From Prolixibacteraceae bacterium (GTDB lineage: Bacteria; Bacteroidota; Bacteroidia; Bacteroidales; Prolixibacteraceae), in contig JAIBEY010000042.1 of the NCBI GenBank assembly GCA_019459525.1, forward strand, positions 1-64,000: a stretch of 64,000 bases of DNA, given 5' to 3'. The notes beneath the pieces are model-generated. The model was not told the DNA's origin and did no database searches. It saw only the letters and a list, made by a program, of their open reading frames with translations. Positions 53,211-62,864 of the stretch are shown here, in pieces. How positions within the stretch are numbered: position 1 is the stretch's first letter; each line of letters begins with the position of its first letter. Position numbers and translations under genes: made by a program.

Positions 53211-54182
53211 ATGACAAACTTAGGATTAATAGTGCCTTATGATTATAAGCTATTGAGCATAGCTGCGATTCTTGATGTGTTTGAAACCGTGAACCGGATT
53301 TACAGCGGAGAAAATCGGGAAAAACCTTTTGTGATTCACGTTCTGCGTACGCCGGATCAGATTGAAAAGGAAGGTGCTTTGTTGCATGGTTATCCTGTAA
53401 CCTCAATAAAATCAGAACTGAAAGCAGATGTGGTTTTGATTCCTTCGTTTTCAACGGAAAACATGAAGGAAACACTAACTAAGAATCAAATGTATATTCC
53501 CTGGCTGCATCGTCAATATCAGGATGGAGCTGAAATTGCCAGTTTTTGTACCGGAACGTTTCTATTCGGCGCATCGGGTTTGCTCAACGGGAAACTGGCA
53601 ACCACGCACATTGATGCCTGTACCCGGTTTTCAATGGCTTTCCCGACGGTTATTTTAAAACCCGACCATGTGGTTACGGAGGATGGTCGTTTTTATACCA
53701 GCGGTGGATCAACTTCAACCTTTCACCTTTTGCTGCGGCTGGTTCAAAAATACTGCGGAAATGAAATGGTAATCCGGATCGCTAAAATTTTTGCCATTGA
53801 TTTGGATCGGTATAGCCAGAGTTATTTTGGAACTTTCGTGCCTAGTCGTAATCACAAAGATGATCTGGTGAAAAAAGTTCAGGAAAATATGGAAACCCGG
53901 TTTCATGAGATTGGGTCGCTGGAAGATATTATGAAAGACATTCCTTCGAGCAGAAGAAATTTTGCCCGGAGATTTAAGCTGGCAACCGGAATTCCACCCA
54001 TTGAATATTTACAAAATGTACGCATCGAGTCGGCCAAGAAACAATTGGAACAAACGAATCAGAACATTAACGAAATTATTGACCAGACCGGTTATTCCGA
54101 CCCGAAATCATTCAGGAAGGTCTTTAGTAAATTGGTGGGAATGACTCCGATGGAATACCGGGAAAAATTCAATGTAAAATAA
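53211..54182 (+). CDS. GlxA-family AraC-type transcriptional regulator
   Basis: 323 residues: N-terminal DJ-1/PfpI-like domain (~1-185; GLIVPYDYKLLSIAAILDVF, ASFCTGTFLFGASGLLNGK with the Cys at the nucleophile-elbow position) and C-terminal AraC HTH domain (~215-320; SSRRNFARRFKLATGIPPIEYL, IIDQTGYSDPKSFRKVFSKLVGMTP). These regulators sense small molecules or amine-type ligands and usually act on adjacent genes. It is divergent from the VOC/DHFR/SRPBCC array, which it may control. Confidence 0.93.
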   Translation: MTNLGLIVPYDYKLLSIAAILDVFETVNRIYSGENREKPFVIHVLRTPDQIEKEGALLHGYPVTSIKSELKADVVLIPSFSTENMKETLTKNQMYIPWLHRQYQDGAEIASFCTGTFLFGASGLLNGKLATTHIDACTRFSMAFPTVILKPDHVVTEDGRFYTSGGSTSTFHLLLRLVQKYCGNEMVIRIAKIFAIDLDRYSQSYFGTFVPSRNHKDDLVKKVQENMETRFHEIGSLEDIMKDIPSSRRNFARRFKLATGIPPIEYLQNVRIESAKKQLEQTNQNINEIIDQTGYSDPKSFRKVFSKLVGMTPMEYREKFNVK

Positions 54183-54314
54183 AAGTGTCGGTAAATTAAA
54201 GTAGACCAGCTGTTTTAAAGACTTGAGATGCTAATACGGTAATCCGCATTTCGAATCTCTTTTTCGACGAATGCCATTAACATACTTTGGATTGAAAACC
54301 GCAGCATCTGGGGT

Positions 54315-54635
54315 TTACTTATCGTCACTATTTCTTGGCCTTTTCGACCGTTTAATAATAACCAATGGTTTTGGTCTTTTTTCGATCTTTTTTTCAGGTT
54401 CAGGTTTGCGGTCCGCTCCTGCCGGTCCGCGCATATAAATAATAAGACCATTCAGAAAATTCCGAAGTAACTGGTCGCCGCATTCTTTATAATTAGGGTG
54501 GTCTTCCACCCGAAACAAGGCGCTGACCTCACTTTTAGAAACATCAAATTCAGCAAGTTTCAAAATTTGAATAATGTCTTCGTCGCGCAGTTTCAGCGCT
54601 ACACGGAGCTTTTTAAGAATATCATTGTTAGTCAT
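54315..54635 (-). CDS. DUF1456 (YehS-like) protein
   Basis: 106 residues. DUF1456 domain: NNDILKKLRVALKLRDEDII, ILKLAEFDVSKSEVSALFR and LLRNFLNGLIIYMRG. The C-terminal ~35 residues are basic (Lys/Arg-rich), suggesting nucleic-acid contact. E. coli YehS is uncharacterised, so function is unknown. Single gene. Confidence 0.9.
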   Translation of the reverse strand: MTNNDILKKLRVALKLRDEDIIQILKLAEFDVSKSEVSALFRVEDHPNYKECGDQLLRNFLNGLIIYMRGPAGADRKPEPEKKIEKRPKPLVIIKRSKRPRNSDDK

Positions 54636-54819
54636 ATCGTAAATCTTTGTGGTCCCGGAATTGGTCCGTCAAAGAAACGAAAAAAAACAGAGAAGGATTC
54701 CCTGTTCCATTGCCGAATAGAATCTGAATTGAATCCTCTGTCCAAATTTCAAAAAATTCTTTTTTCGAAGCTTGAAATTTTTTGATTATTTTGTTCCCGC
54801 TTAAAACCAATCATTCGCC

Positions 54820-55554
54820 ATGAAGAAAATACTTTCGTATCTCCTGACTCCTCTATATTTACTCAATTTCGGACTTCTTTTGGTCATTTTTCACCCCATA
54901 CAAATGTTTACCAACTGGATCTGGGGTTATCCGGTACGCAAAAAAGCTGTAGATATACTCAATTTCGGGTTGCTTTATGGCCTGCGGATTTTAGGCACAA
55001 AAATTACATTCAAAGGACTCGATAAAATTCCGCAAAACCGGCCAATCATCATCGTTGCTAATCATCAGAGTACACTCGACATACCCACTGTAATTGTAGG
55101 TTTCCGAAAAAATCATCCGAAATTTATCTCGAAGATTGAGTTGGGTAAAGGTATTCCGAGCATTTCGTATAACCTTCGTCATGGAGGATCGGTACTGATT
55201 GACCGTAAAAACCCCAGGCAGTCGGTGAAGGATATTTTGCTGCTTGGCAAACATATTGAAGAAAACAATTATGCCGCTTGTATTTTTCCGGAAGGAACAC
55301 GAAGTAAAGACGGGCTTTTAAAACCATTTATGCCTGCCGGAATTGCATCGCTGATTAAAACAGCTCCGTCAGCGTTAATCGTTCCGCTGGCTATTGACGG
55401 CAACCACGAGCTGATGAAACATGGTTATTACCCCATGACTTTGGGCGTGCATCTGAAATTAACCGTTTTCGACCCTATTGACCCGAAAGGAATGGACAGC
55501 ACAGAACTGGCCCAAATCATTGAGGACCAAATCAGAGGTGCACTAAAACAGTAG
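54820..55554 (+). CDS. plsC: 1-acyl-sn-glycerol-3-phosphate acyltransferase
   Basis: 244 residues with an N-terminal membrane anchor (~5-28). Acyltransferase blocks: NHQSTLDIPTVIVG with the catalytic HX4D (~83), FISKIELGKGIP, GSVLIDRKNPRQ, and FPEGTRSKDGLLKPF (acyl-acceptor phosphate site). It acylates lysophosphatidic acid at sn-2 to make phosphatidic acid at the inner membrane. It converges with the aminotransferase-like gene with a 15-bp gap. Confidence 0.93.
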   Translation: MKKILSYLLTPLYLLNFGLLLVIFHPIQMFTNWIWGYPVRKKAVDILNFGLLYGLRILGTKITFKGLDKIPQNRPIIIVANHQSTLDIPTVIVGFRKNHPKFISKIELGKGIPSISYNLRHGGSVLIDRKNPRQSVKDILLLGKHIEENNYAACIFPEGTRSKDGLLKPFMPAGIASLIKTAPSALIVPLAIDGNHELMKHGYYPMTLGVHLKLTVFDPIDPKGMDSTELAQIIEDQIRGALKQ

Positions 55555-55569
55555 AAGGAAAAGCTTTTT

Positions 55570-56721
55570 TTATTTTATTGAAGGAACAAGTCTCAGTCTC
55601 TCGGCTGCTTTTTCGAGTGTTTCACTGTTTTTAGCAAAACAAATCCGAACCATTTTAAGCTTGTTTTTTTCGTGCATAAAGGCTGAAACCGGAATCACCC
55701 CAACCCCAAACTCGTTGGCCAGGCGAAAGGTAAAATCAGTGTCCGATTCATCAGAAATTTTCGAATAATCCAGAATTTCAAAATAGCTTCCCTGCGAGGG
55801 TAGAACTTTAAATAAGCTATCGTTTAGCAAACGATTAAAATAGTTGCGTTTACCCTGATACATTTCAGAAATATCTTTGTTGGCTTCTTCGGTCTGAAGA
55901 AATTCTGAAAGGGCATATTGAAGTGGAGTATTTACGTTGTAAATCTGGAACTGCTGAATCCGGCGGAAATCGTTCATCAGTTTTTCCGGAGCTAAAATGT
56001 AAGCCAAACCCCAACCATTGATATTGAATAGCGGACCGAAAGATGAAACAATAAAACTCCGGTTTGCCAATTTTTCGTACCGGGCCACACTCTGATGGGT
56101 ATTGTTGTCAAAAACAATTGATTCAAAAACCTCATCGCTTAAAATTACGATATTGGTCCCATTGGTCAGGTGCTGAAGTTGAACCAGATCGGAATCGGAC
56201 AAAACGGCTCCGGTAGGATTGTGGGGAGAGTTTATAATGATCATTCGCGTTTTCGAAGTAATCATTTTCCGTACTTCTTCCCAGTCAATATGGAAATTGG
56301 GCTGTTTAAGCGTTACATAAACCGGACGGCCGCCGTTAATCGAAATCGCGGGAGCATAGGATTCGTAAGCTGGTTCGAAAAGGATGACCTCATCATCTTC
56401 TTTAACTACCGAACTGATTGCAGTCATGATTGCCTGAACATTGCCGGCCGTAATTGTTATTTCAGTTTCGGGATTGTATGTGTGATTGTACATCGTTTTA
56501 ACCCGTTCCGAAATAACTTCACGCAATTCGCTGATCCCTTCGTGAGGTGCGAAGTTATTATAACCCGATCGAATATAGGTAGCCGCCAAATCGGCCAATT
56601 TTTCCGGACATGGAAAATCAGTTTTCCCCAGAGATAAGTCTATTGCACCGGTTTCTGTAACCAGCTTATTGACGGTGGAAAAAATACTTCCTTTTGTATT
56701 TGGTAATTTCGAAAGAGCCAT
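55570..56721 (-). CDS. Class I/II aminotransferase homologue lacking the PLP lysine
   Basis: 383 residues, full length for the methionine/kynurenine-aminotransferase (YbdL) type of fold I enzymes. Conserved: SGYNNFAPHEGISELRE, NSPHNPTGAVL with the Asn, SDEV with Asp ~196, and KMVRICFAK with the substrate Arg. Not conserved: where active members have SSFGKTFHxTGWKxGY, this reads SSFGPLFNINGWGLAY, so the Schiff-base Lys is Pro 230 (codon at 56032-56034), and the Tyr of DEVY is Phe 199. The frame is intact. It may be a pseudoenzyme with a binding or regulatory role, or an early pseudogene. Confidence 0.9.
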   Translation of the reverse strand: MALSKLPNTKGSIFSTVNKLVTETGAIDLSLGKTDFPCPEKLADLAATYIRSGYNNFAPHEGISELREVISERVKTMYNHTYNPETEITITAGNVQAIMTAISSVVKEDDEVILFEPAYESYAPAISINGGRPVYVTLKQPNFHIDWEEVRKMITSKTRMIIINSPHNPTGAVLSDSDLVQLQHLTNGTNIVILSDEVFESIVFDNNTHQSVARYEKLANRSFIVSSFGPLFNINGWGLAYILAPEKLMNDFRRIQQFQIYNVNTPLQYALSEFLQTEEANKDISEMYQGKRNYFNRLLNDSLFKVLPSQGSYFEILDYSKISDESDTDFTFRLANEFGVGVIPVSAFMHEKNKLKMVRICFAKNSETLEKAAERLRLVPSIK

Positions 56722-56819
56722 GAATTATCTATTGATTTGCAAAGTTAAGAAAATATGCCATTCACTTGCTTTCCTGCTTCAGAAGTAATTATTTTTCGAC
56801 TGATAATTTCTCAAATCCT

Positions 56820-57545
56820 TCACTTCAAAACTTCTTTTAATACGGTTAATGATTTGATTTCGCCCAAACCGTCGAAGTGAATTTTGTAAAATTCCAACAA
56901 TTTTTCGAGCACAATTTTTCGTTCATTATGCGTGTAATTTAACTCTTCAAGCGAGGCCGATTCTACATCAAAAAGTCTTGAAAATAAAACAGTTGACTGC
57001 TTGTCGGCAAATTGGCTATGGAGAGGTTCATGGCTTACAAAAAGTGCCGATTGCAAGTCGAAAAAATTGCTGATCTTCGAATTGTCCTGGCTGGGATAAA
57101 TACCCAGAAACTGGGTTAATTTAAACAGGAACCAGATGTGGAAATTACCTATACCCGAATCAGATAAATCGAGAAAAGTCAACGCATGAAAAATGAAATC
57201 GAACAGTTCTTTATTCGCCTCTTCCTCGCGTAAACATTTGTACAAAATTTCTGAAAGAAAAATGGCTTGCGAACTCTTGCGAATATCGAATGGAATAGAA
57301 GTATATGGACTGGCGATACGGGCATTTTTCAAACGGTGAATTTCCCTACCCGTTTTGTAATAAATTTCGAGGTCGAGTAAATAAAGTGGCTGAAAAACAG
57401 CAGCTTTAACCGATGAATTTTTACTTCGCACCCCATTTATCAGGAACGATTGACGACCATACGCTTCGGTATAAATAGTGGTAATCAGGCTGGTTTCAGA
57501 ATACTTAATACCATGCAGAAATATTCCGCGGGTTTTTTCGAGCAC
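56820..57545 (-). CDS. recO: DNA repair protein RecO
   Basis: 241 residues starting at GTG 57545, 11 bp after porZ. N-terminal OB-fold (GIFLHGIKYSETSLITTIYT, GRQSFLINGVRSKNS, FQPLYLLDLEIYYK) and a helical C-terminal domain (LFDFIFHALTFLDL, NFHIWFLFKLTQFLGIYP). No zinc-finger Cys set is visible, as in many Bacteroidota RecO. RecO loads RecA on SSB-coated ssDNA with RecR in gap repair. Placement directly after porZ is a common order in the phylum. Confidence 0.92.
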   Translation of the reverse strand: MLEKTRGIFLHGIKYSETSLITTIYTEAYGRQSFLINGVRSKNSSVKAAVFQPLYLLDLEIYYKTGREIHRLKNARIASPYTSIPFDIRKSSQAIFLSEILYKCLREEEANKELFDFIFHALTFLDLSDSGIGNFHIWFLFKLTQFLGIYPSQDNSKISNFFDLQSALFVSHEPLHSQFADKQSTVLFSRLFDVESASLEELNYTHNERKIVLEKLLEFYKIHFDGLGEIKSLTVLKEVLK

Positions 57546-57556
57546 AGTTGCTGGTT

Positions 57557-59902
57557 TTAATGTATAAATAACAGCTTTGTAATTTTCGTTTTCTCACCTG
57601 CCGGATCGGTCATAAAAACCAGATAAACACCGGTTTTGCAGCGGTTTCCATTCAGATTTCGCCCATCCCAAATGGCCTGTCCGCCTAACGATGTGGTTTT
57701 AAACACCAGGTTTCCGCTGATATCGGTTATTTTCACATCGGTGTCGTCAACAAGCCCTTTTACAACAATGGGGCCATCATACGTTTCGCGTACCGGGTTC
57801 GGATACACGTAAACATCGCTGAATTCATCGTTCCCGGCGGTTGCTTCGCCCATGTAAGATATTAATCCGGAGGATGTGCCCATAAAAACTTCGCCGGTCT
57901 TCTGGTTAATGGCAATATCCGTAATTTCGTTACTGGGCAACGGACTATTTTCAGTATTAAAATGCTCAATTTCAGTATCGCCATTCTCCGAAATCAAAAA
58001 TACGCCGGAAGCTTTAGTCCCAATCCATTTCCGGTTGGCGCCATCAATAGCAATCGCAGACACGGTTTCGGTTTTGAGCAGTGGATTAAAAACATTATCA
58101 CCCAAATCTAAACTGGGGCGACTGGCATAAGTCACGTTTTCTGTCCATATTTTTGGGGGATCGCTAAAAACGGCCACCCCGCCCGATGTCCCCACCCAAA
58201 TTTCGCCTTTCTGATCTTCGACCAAAGCGTAAACATCGCCCATATCCGTATAAATCTCATCTTTACCATTGGAAAAGTAGGCAACTACCTTCTGCTCTTT
58301 AGATTTGTCGTTGGTACTGTTTAAAGCATACAGGCTCTGGCCTTTCCCACGTGGAACCAGTATCCATTTATCGTCGTTTTGGGTTACAATCACTTTCCCA
58401 ATCGAATATTTATTGGCGATCCCGCTTAGTTCAAATGCGTTCCAATTTCCATCGGTTTGTAAAACTGAAATATTTTTAGCAACATCTGAATTGGTTACCC
58501 AAAGATTTCCTTTGGAATCGAAAGCCATTCCTCCGATGCGTACATAGGGGGCATCAGGTTGTCCGGGCAGTGCGGTTTGCAAGGTGCTGTTAAAATTGTC
58601 GTATCGTTTTACAAATTTTCCGTTGTTAAATTCCAGAACTCCACCGCCCCATGATCCGGCAAAAACATGATCCGGATTCTTGGGATCAGCAGTAACACAA
58701 ACTATATCCCTGAAATCGTTTGTTACGGGAAAAATCTTACTGTCAAAAACAGACCATTTCCCTTCCCTGTTTAGCTGAAATTTAGGCTCATTATAAAGAT
58801 TGCCCCAGGAGTTATTTATCCCTCCACTGCCAATCCAAAGATCCTGTCCGTTCATGTGGAGCGAATATATTCTATTATCAATGGGCCCTTCGGGAACAAT
58901 ACGCTCTGCCTGATTACCAAGTTTTAACAGACCATGCTCCAGGTAGGCTATCCAAAGTATATTCTGATCGTCGAGTACCGCAGACAACGTTTGGGCAAGA
59001 AGTCCTTCGTAACCTGGAAGTGGAGATTTCAGGACATATTTTACCAGTTCAAAATTACCATTGTAAACAAAGACTTCTTCGCGGCTCGAAAAAACAATAT
59101 AATTTCCGTTAATCGTTATGTCGTTAACGTAACGAATATTGGTGAAGAACGGAGTCCAGACACCCCCGTTAAGCTGATAGATTTCGTCTTCGGCCCAGGC
59201 ATTATTATCCGTTCTGTAATTGGCAATTATTTTCCCCTTAAAATATTCGATGTGGCTGAATTTTTTGTTTGCATTCGGAATAGAAGTCTGTTTTACCCAA
59301 TTGGCATAATTCTGAAGGTTAGGATCCGAAGCGTTTGCCTTGTAGATACCGTTGACGGTAGCCGCATACAAAAAACTCCCGTCAGTTGCGATATCGCATA
59401 CATTCAGATAAGCTCCCTCGTTACCAATAAAATAAGTGTCTTTTATCTCTTTCTTTTCCAGATTAATAACCACAATGCCAAATCCGCAGGAGAGGTAGGC
59501 CAGTTTTCCGGTGAACATTACATTATTGATAGTTTTATCGGCAGGTATTTGTTTGCGCTTGATGTCGGAGATGTTAAAAATGTCATTCCCTATCAGTAAA
59601 TCGATATTGGCATTTTGATAGGCTATGAGCAGAATGCCGTTCTCTTTGCTGTATGCCAGACGTTGTACACCAACATCGGAGAGACCATTAATTCCCGACA
59701 TCTTTTGAATGCTGTTATCCGTTTTGTTGTAAGAGAACAGTCCACCCTCGGTAACACAATAAATTTTTTCACCTGTATCAACTACATTCTTTGCGTGGGC
59801 ATACGATTGGTAATCAGTCCATTCTCCAACCGAAGGTTGCGCATATGCCCGGAAGATTGTCAGGCCGATTAATGCGATTAATAACAGGTATTTGTTTGCC
59901 AT
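57557..59902 (-). CDS. porZ: PorZ-like beta-propeller protein of the type IX secretion system
   Basis: 781 residues: signal peptide (ends AYAQ, residue 22), two seven-bladed-propeller-type regions rich in two-component-regulator propeller motifs (WTDYQSYAHAKNVV, ILWIAYLEHGLLKLGNQAE, GEIWVGTSGGVAVFSD, NRKWIGTKASGVFLI), and a C-terminal T9SS sorting domain (DVYVYPNPVRETYDG ... KLLFIH). PorZ is a surface component of the attachment complex that supplies anionic LPS to cargo at the cell surface. It indicates the organism has a T9SS. The ATG overlaps the rdgB stop by one base; recO follows, so rdgB-porZ-recO form one operon. Confidence 0.92.
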   Translation of the reverse strand: MANKYLLLIALIGLTIFRAYAQPSVGEWTDYQSYAHAKNVVDTGEKIYCVTEGGLFSYNKTDNSIQKMSGINGLSDVGVQRLAYSKENGILLIAYQNANIDLLIGNDIFNISDIKRKQIPADKTINNVMFTGKLAYLSCGFGIVVINLEKKEIKDTYFIGNEGAYLNVCDIATDGSFLYAATVNGIYKANASDPNLQNYANWVKQTSIPNANKKFSHIEYFKGKIIANYRTDNNAWAEDEIYQLNGGVWTPFFTNIRYVNDITINGNYIVFSSREEVFVYNGNFELVKYVLKSPLPGYEGLLAQTLSAVLDDQNILWIAYLEHGLLKLGNQAERIVPEGPIDNRIYSLHMNGQDLWIGSGGINNSWGNLYNEPKFQLNREGKWSVFDSKIFPVTNDFRDIVCVTADPKNPDHVFAGSWGGGVLEFNNGKFVKRYDNFNSTLQTALPGQPDAPYVRIGGMAFDSKGNLWVTNSDVAKNISVLQTDGNWNAFELSGIANKYSIGKVIVTQNDDKWILVPRGKGQSLYALNSTNDKSKEQKVVAYFSNGKDEIYTDMGDVYALVEDQKGEIWVGTSGGVAVFSDPPKIWTENVTYASRPSLDLGDNVFNPLLKTETVSAIAIDGANRKWIGTKASGVFLISENGDTEIEHFNTENSPLPSNEITDIAINQKTGEVFMGTSSGLISYMGEATAGNDEFSDVYVYPNPVRETYDGPIVVKGLVDDTDVKITDISGNLVFKTTSLGGQAIWDGRNLNGNRCKTGVYLVFMTDPAGEKTKITKLLFIH

Positions 59903-60486
59903 TAGTTGTCTTTATGCTGAATTAAATACTCCACTAATTTTTGAACTGCTCTTCCGCGGTGACTGATTTTACTTTTTTCTTCCATCGGCATTTCGGCAAA
60001 GCTGAGGTGCGATTCTTCGGGTTGAAAAATGGGGTCGTAACCAAAACCAGTCTTACCACGCTTCTCTTCCAGGATCTGCCCGTCAACAATACCTTCAAAC
60101 TGAATTTCATGGCCGTCAATCACCAACGATATAACTGTTCTAAAACGAGCTTTTCGGTTTTTTATTTTGGCAAGTTTTTCTAAAACCAGGTTCATGTTAT
60201 TCTCTGCACTTCTTTCGTCGCCGGCGTACCTGGCCGAATACACTCCGGGCTCGCCGTTTAGTGCTTCAATTTCGAGGCCGGTATCGTCGGCAAAGCAGTT
60301 GAATCCGTATTTGTTGTAAATGTAAAACGATTTTTCGGCAGCATTTCCCTCCAGTGTTTCCTGATTTTCAGGAATTTCGTCGTTGCAATTGATGTCGTTC
60401 AGGCTCAGTAATTCGATCGAATTACTGAGCAAATGTGATATTTCCTGAAGTTTATGGGGATTATTTGTGGCAAATACAAGTTTCAT
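59902..60486 (-). CDS. rdgB: Non-canonical purine NTP pyrophosphatase (RdgB/HAM1)
   Basis: 194 residues: [18 protein letters not shown] at the N terminus (SxNxxK motif), [20 protein letters not shown] with the catalytic Asp region [25 protein letters not shown], and [23 protein letters not shown] at the C terminus. It hydrolyses ITP, dITP and XTP to the monophosphate, cleaning the nucleotide pool. Five bases separate it from the deoxynucleoside kinase gene, consistent with a nucleotide-metabolism operon. Confidence 0.96.
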   Translation of the reverse strand: MKLVFATNNPHKLQEISHLLSNSIELLSLNDINCNDEIPENQETLEGNAAEKSFYIYNKYGFNCFADDTGLEIEALNGEPGVYSARYAGDERSAENNMNLVLEKLAKIKNRKARFRTVISLVIDGHEIQFEGIVDGQILEEKRGKTGFGYDPIFQPEESHLSFAEMPMEEKSKISHRGRAVQKLVEYLIQHKDN

Positions 60487-60491
60487 ACGAA

Positions 60492-61106
60492 TTAAAATAG
60501 TCCGTGTATCTGGGCATCAATGCGGTCGATTATTCCACTCAAATCCTCCGGATTATTCTGAAAATCAATACGATCAACATCAATAATCAGTAATTTTCCG
60601 GCTTTATAGCGGTTTACCCAGGCTTCGTAACGTTCGTTTAGCTGTTTCAGGTAATCAATTCGGATGGAATTTTCGTATTCCCTGCCGCGTTTCTGAATTT
60701 GGTTGACCAAGGTCGGAACCGAAGCTCTCAGGTAAATCAGCAAATCCGGAGCCTGAACCAGTCGGCTCATCATTTTAAAAAGATTCGTATAGTTGTTGAA
60801 GTCGCGGGTCGTCATCAATCCCATAGCATGGAGGTTGGGCGCAAAGATCTCGGCATCTTCATAAATGGTCCGATCCTGAATTACTGTTTTCGACGAACTC
60901 CGGATATCGACCACCTGTTTGAAACGGCTGTTCAAGAAGTAAATCTGGAGGTTGAACGACCAGCGTTGCATGTCTTCATAAAAGTCGTTCAGGTATGGAT
61001 TCTCGTCAACATCTTCGTAATGGGCACTCCATTTGTAATGTTTGGCAAGTAATTCGGTCAGGGTTGTCTTTCCGGCACCAATGTTTCCAGCTAAAGCAAT
61101 ATGCAT
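60492..61106 (-). CDS. Deoxynucleoside kinase
   Basis: 204 residues with the P-loop [34 protein letters not shown] (catalytic Glu/substrate site), [16 protein letters not shown] (DRS-type motif) and the LID region [18 protein letters not shown]. Belongs to the deoxyadenosine/deoxyguanosine-type kinase family, which salvages deoxynucleosides. Base preference cannot be told. Five bases upstream of rdgB. Confidence 0.94.
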   Translation of the reverse strand: MHIALAGNIGAGKTTLTELLAKHYKWSAHYEDVDENPYLNDFYEDMQRWSFNLQIYFLNSRFKQVVDIRSSSKTVIQDRTIYEDAEIFAPNLHAMGLMTTRDFNNYTNLFKMMSRLVQAPDLLIYLRASVPTLVNQIQKRGREYENSIRIDYLKQLNERYEAWVNRYKAGKLLIIDVDRIDFQNNPEDLSGIIDRIDAQIHGLF

Positions 61107-61173
61107 TTTTTGATTTTTAAAATTTGAACTAAATTACAAAATAAAACGTGGACAAGAGGGCAAATCCAAAAGT

Positions 61174-62691
61174 TTAAAGCGATTTATTCAGTTCGGTTAA
61201 TGGATCGAGGTATTGCCTGTCGTTTGCCAAACGGGGTATTTTGTTTTGTCCGCCCACCTTGCCCCTTAGTTTCATCCATTCGTAGAACAACCCTTTTTTT
61301 GCCACAATTACATGAGGCATTTCCAGGCTTAAATTCCGATGCCGTTTAGCCTCATAATCAGAGTTTATCGTCTTTAACGCACCATCAAAAAGCAGGATAA
61401 AATGATCCAGATCGTCGGGTTCCTTTTCAAATTCGATGATCCATTCGTGCGCCCCTTTCTGATTGTCTTTCATGTAGATAGGGCCTCCGGTATATTCAGA
61501 GATGATTGCGTTGGTGCGGGCACAGGCTATTTGAAAAGCTTTCTCAGCATTATCAACAATAACCTCTTCTCCAAAGGCATTGATAAAATGTTTGGTTCGG
61601 CCGGTAATTACAAACTTAAAGGGATATTTCGATGTAAATCGGATTGTATCGCCAATCAGGTATCGCCACAATCCGCCGTTGGTCGAAATCACCATCGCGT
61701 AGTTTTTACCTGTTTCTACTTCTTGCAGCGAAATGGCATTCAGTTTGTCCGACCGGAACTCATCCATCGGAATAAATTCGTAATAAATCCCGTAATCCAG
61801 CATCAGAAGCATGTCCTTTTTGTCGGGCTCGTCCTGAATTCCAAAAAATCCTTCCGAAGCATTGTAGGTTTCCATGTAGTGCATCTGCGTACCCGGAAAC
61901 AGTTTTTCGTATTGTTCGCGATACGGATCGAATTTGACACCACCGTGCGTAAACACTTCCAAATTTGGCCAAACCTCCAGTATATTGCTTTTGCCTGTTA
62001 CTTCCAAAACCCTTTTCAAAAGAACCAGGTACCACGATGGAACACCGGCAAATGAGGTTACATTTTCGTTGAGCGAGTGCTCAATAATCTTTTCTATCTT
62101 CTCCTCAAATTCTTCGAGCAGTGAAATCTCGGTGGACGGAGTGCGGTAAAAATCGGTCCAAAAAGGTATGTTTTCGATTATAATTGCAGAAAGGTCGCCG
62201 TAATAACTGTTATTGTTGTAATTGCTCACCCGGTGGCTCCCGCCCAAAGTAAGGGCTTTGCCCGAAAGAACTCCTGAATCGGGGTAGTTTTTTAGGTAAA
62301 TAGCCAGTACATCGCGTCCTCCGCGAATATGAACATCTTCGAGCGAATCTTTGCTTACCGGGATAAATTTACTCTTATCGTTTGTGGTTCCAGATGATTT
62401 GGCAAACCATTTGGTTTCGCCAGTCCATAGCAGGTTTTTTTCTCCCTGCATCATCCGTTCAACGGTCGGTTTGATATCGTCGTACCCCTGAATGGGTACA
62501 AATTCCCGAAATTCTTTTTCGGAACGAATACCCTTAAAGTTATATTTTATGCCAAATTCAGTACTCGAAGCGTTATCTAAAAGTGCAAACAGCACTTCAC
62601 GCTGAACTTCGTGGGGGTGTTTCTTAAATAGCTCAATCTGATATATTCGCTTAAAATTGACCCAATTAATGATGGAATTGATAACTGGCAT
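61174..62691 (-). CDS. GH3 auxin-responsive promoter family protein (acyl-adenylating fold)
   Basis: 505 residues of the GH3 family (ANL adenylating superfamily): KWFAKSSGTTNDKSKFIPVS is the ATP-binding STG-type motif (~95-115), YNASEGFFGIQD (~295), GLWRYLIGDTIRF (~340) and KHFINAFGEEV (~370), followed by a C-terminal domain. In plants GH3 enzymes conjugate amino acids to jasmonate or auxin; in Bacteroidota the substrate is unknown. No signal peptide. It is the first gene before the kinase, with an apparent promoter in the 170-bp gap to cvpA. Confidence 0.92.
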   Translation of the reverse strand: MPVINSIINWVNFKRIYQIELFKKHPHEVQREVLFALLDNASSTEFGIKYNFKGIRSEKEFREFVPIQGYDDIKPTVERMMQGEKNLLWTGETKWFAKSSGTTNDKSKFIPVSKDSLEDVHIRGGRDVLAIYLKNYPDSGVLSGKALTLGGSHRVSNYNNNSYYGDLSAIIIENIPFWTDFYRTPSTEISLLEEFEEKIEKIIEHSLNENVTSFAGVPSWYLVLLKRVLEVTGKSNILEVWPNLEVFTHGGVKFDPYREQYEKLFPGTQMHYMETYNASEGFFGIQDEPDKKDMLLMLDYGIYYEFIPMDEFRSDKLNAISLQEVETGKNYAMVISTNGGLWRYLIGDTIRFTSKYPFKFVITGRTKHFINAFGEEVIVDNAEKAFQIACARTNAIISEYTGGPIYMKDNQKGAHEWIIEFEKEPDDLDHFILLFDGALKTINSDYEAKRHRNLSLEMPHVIVAKKGLFYEWMKLRGKVGGQNKIPRLANDRQYLDPLTELNKSL

Positions 62692-62864
62692 GTAAAATCG
62701 TTTTCAGTGCCGTCAAATTTATTAAAAATTCTGACTTTACTTAAGCCTGTACGACTGCTTCAGGCCAAAGCCCAAAATGGCCAACTAAAACGATTACCAC
62801 GTAAGCTGAAATTTTTTTTTCTACTTTTACTTCCGATTTCAGTTATCACATCAAGCTTTATCTT

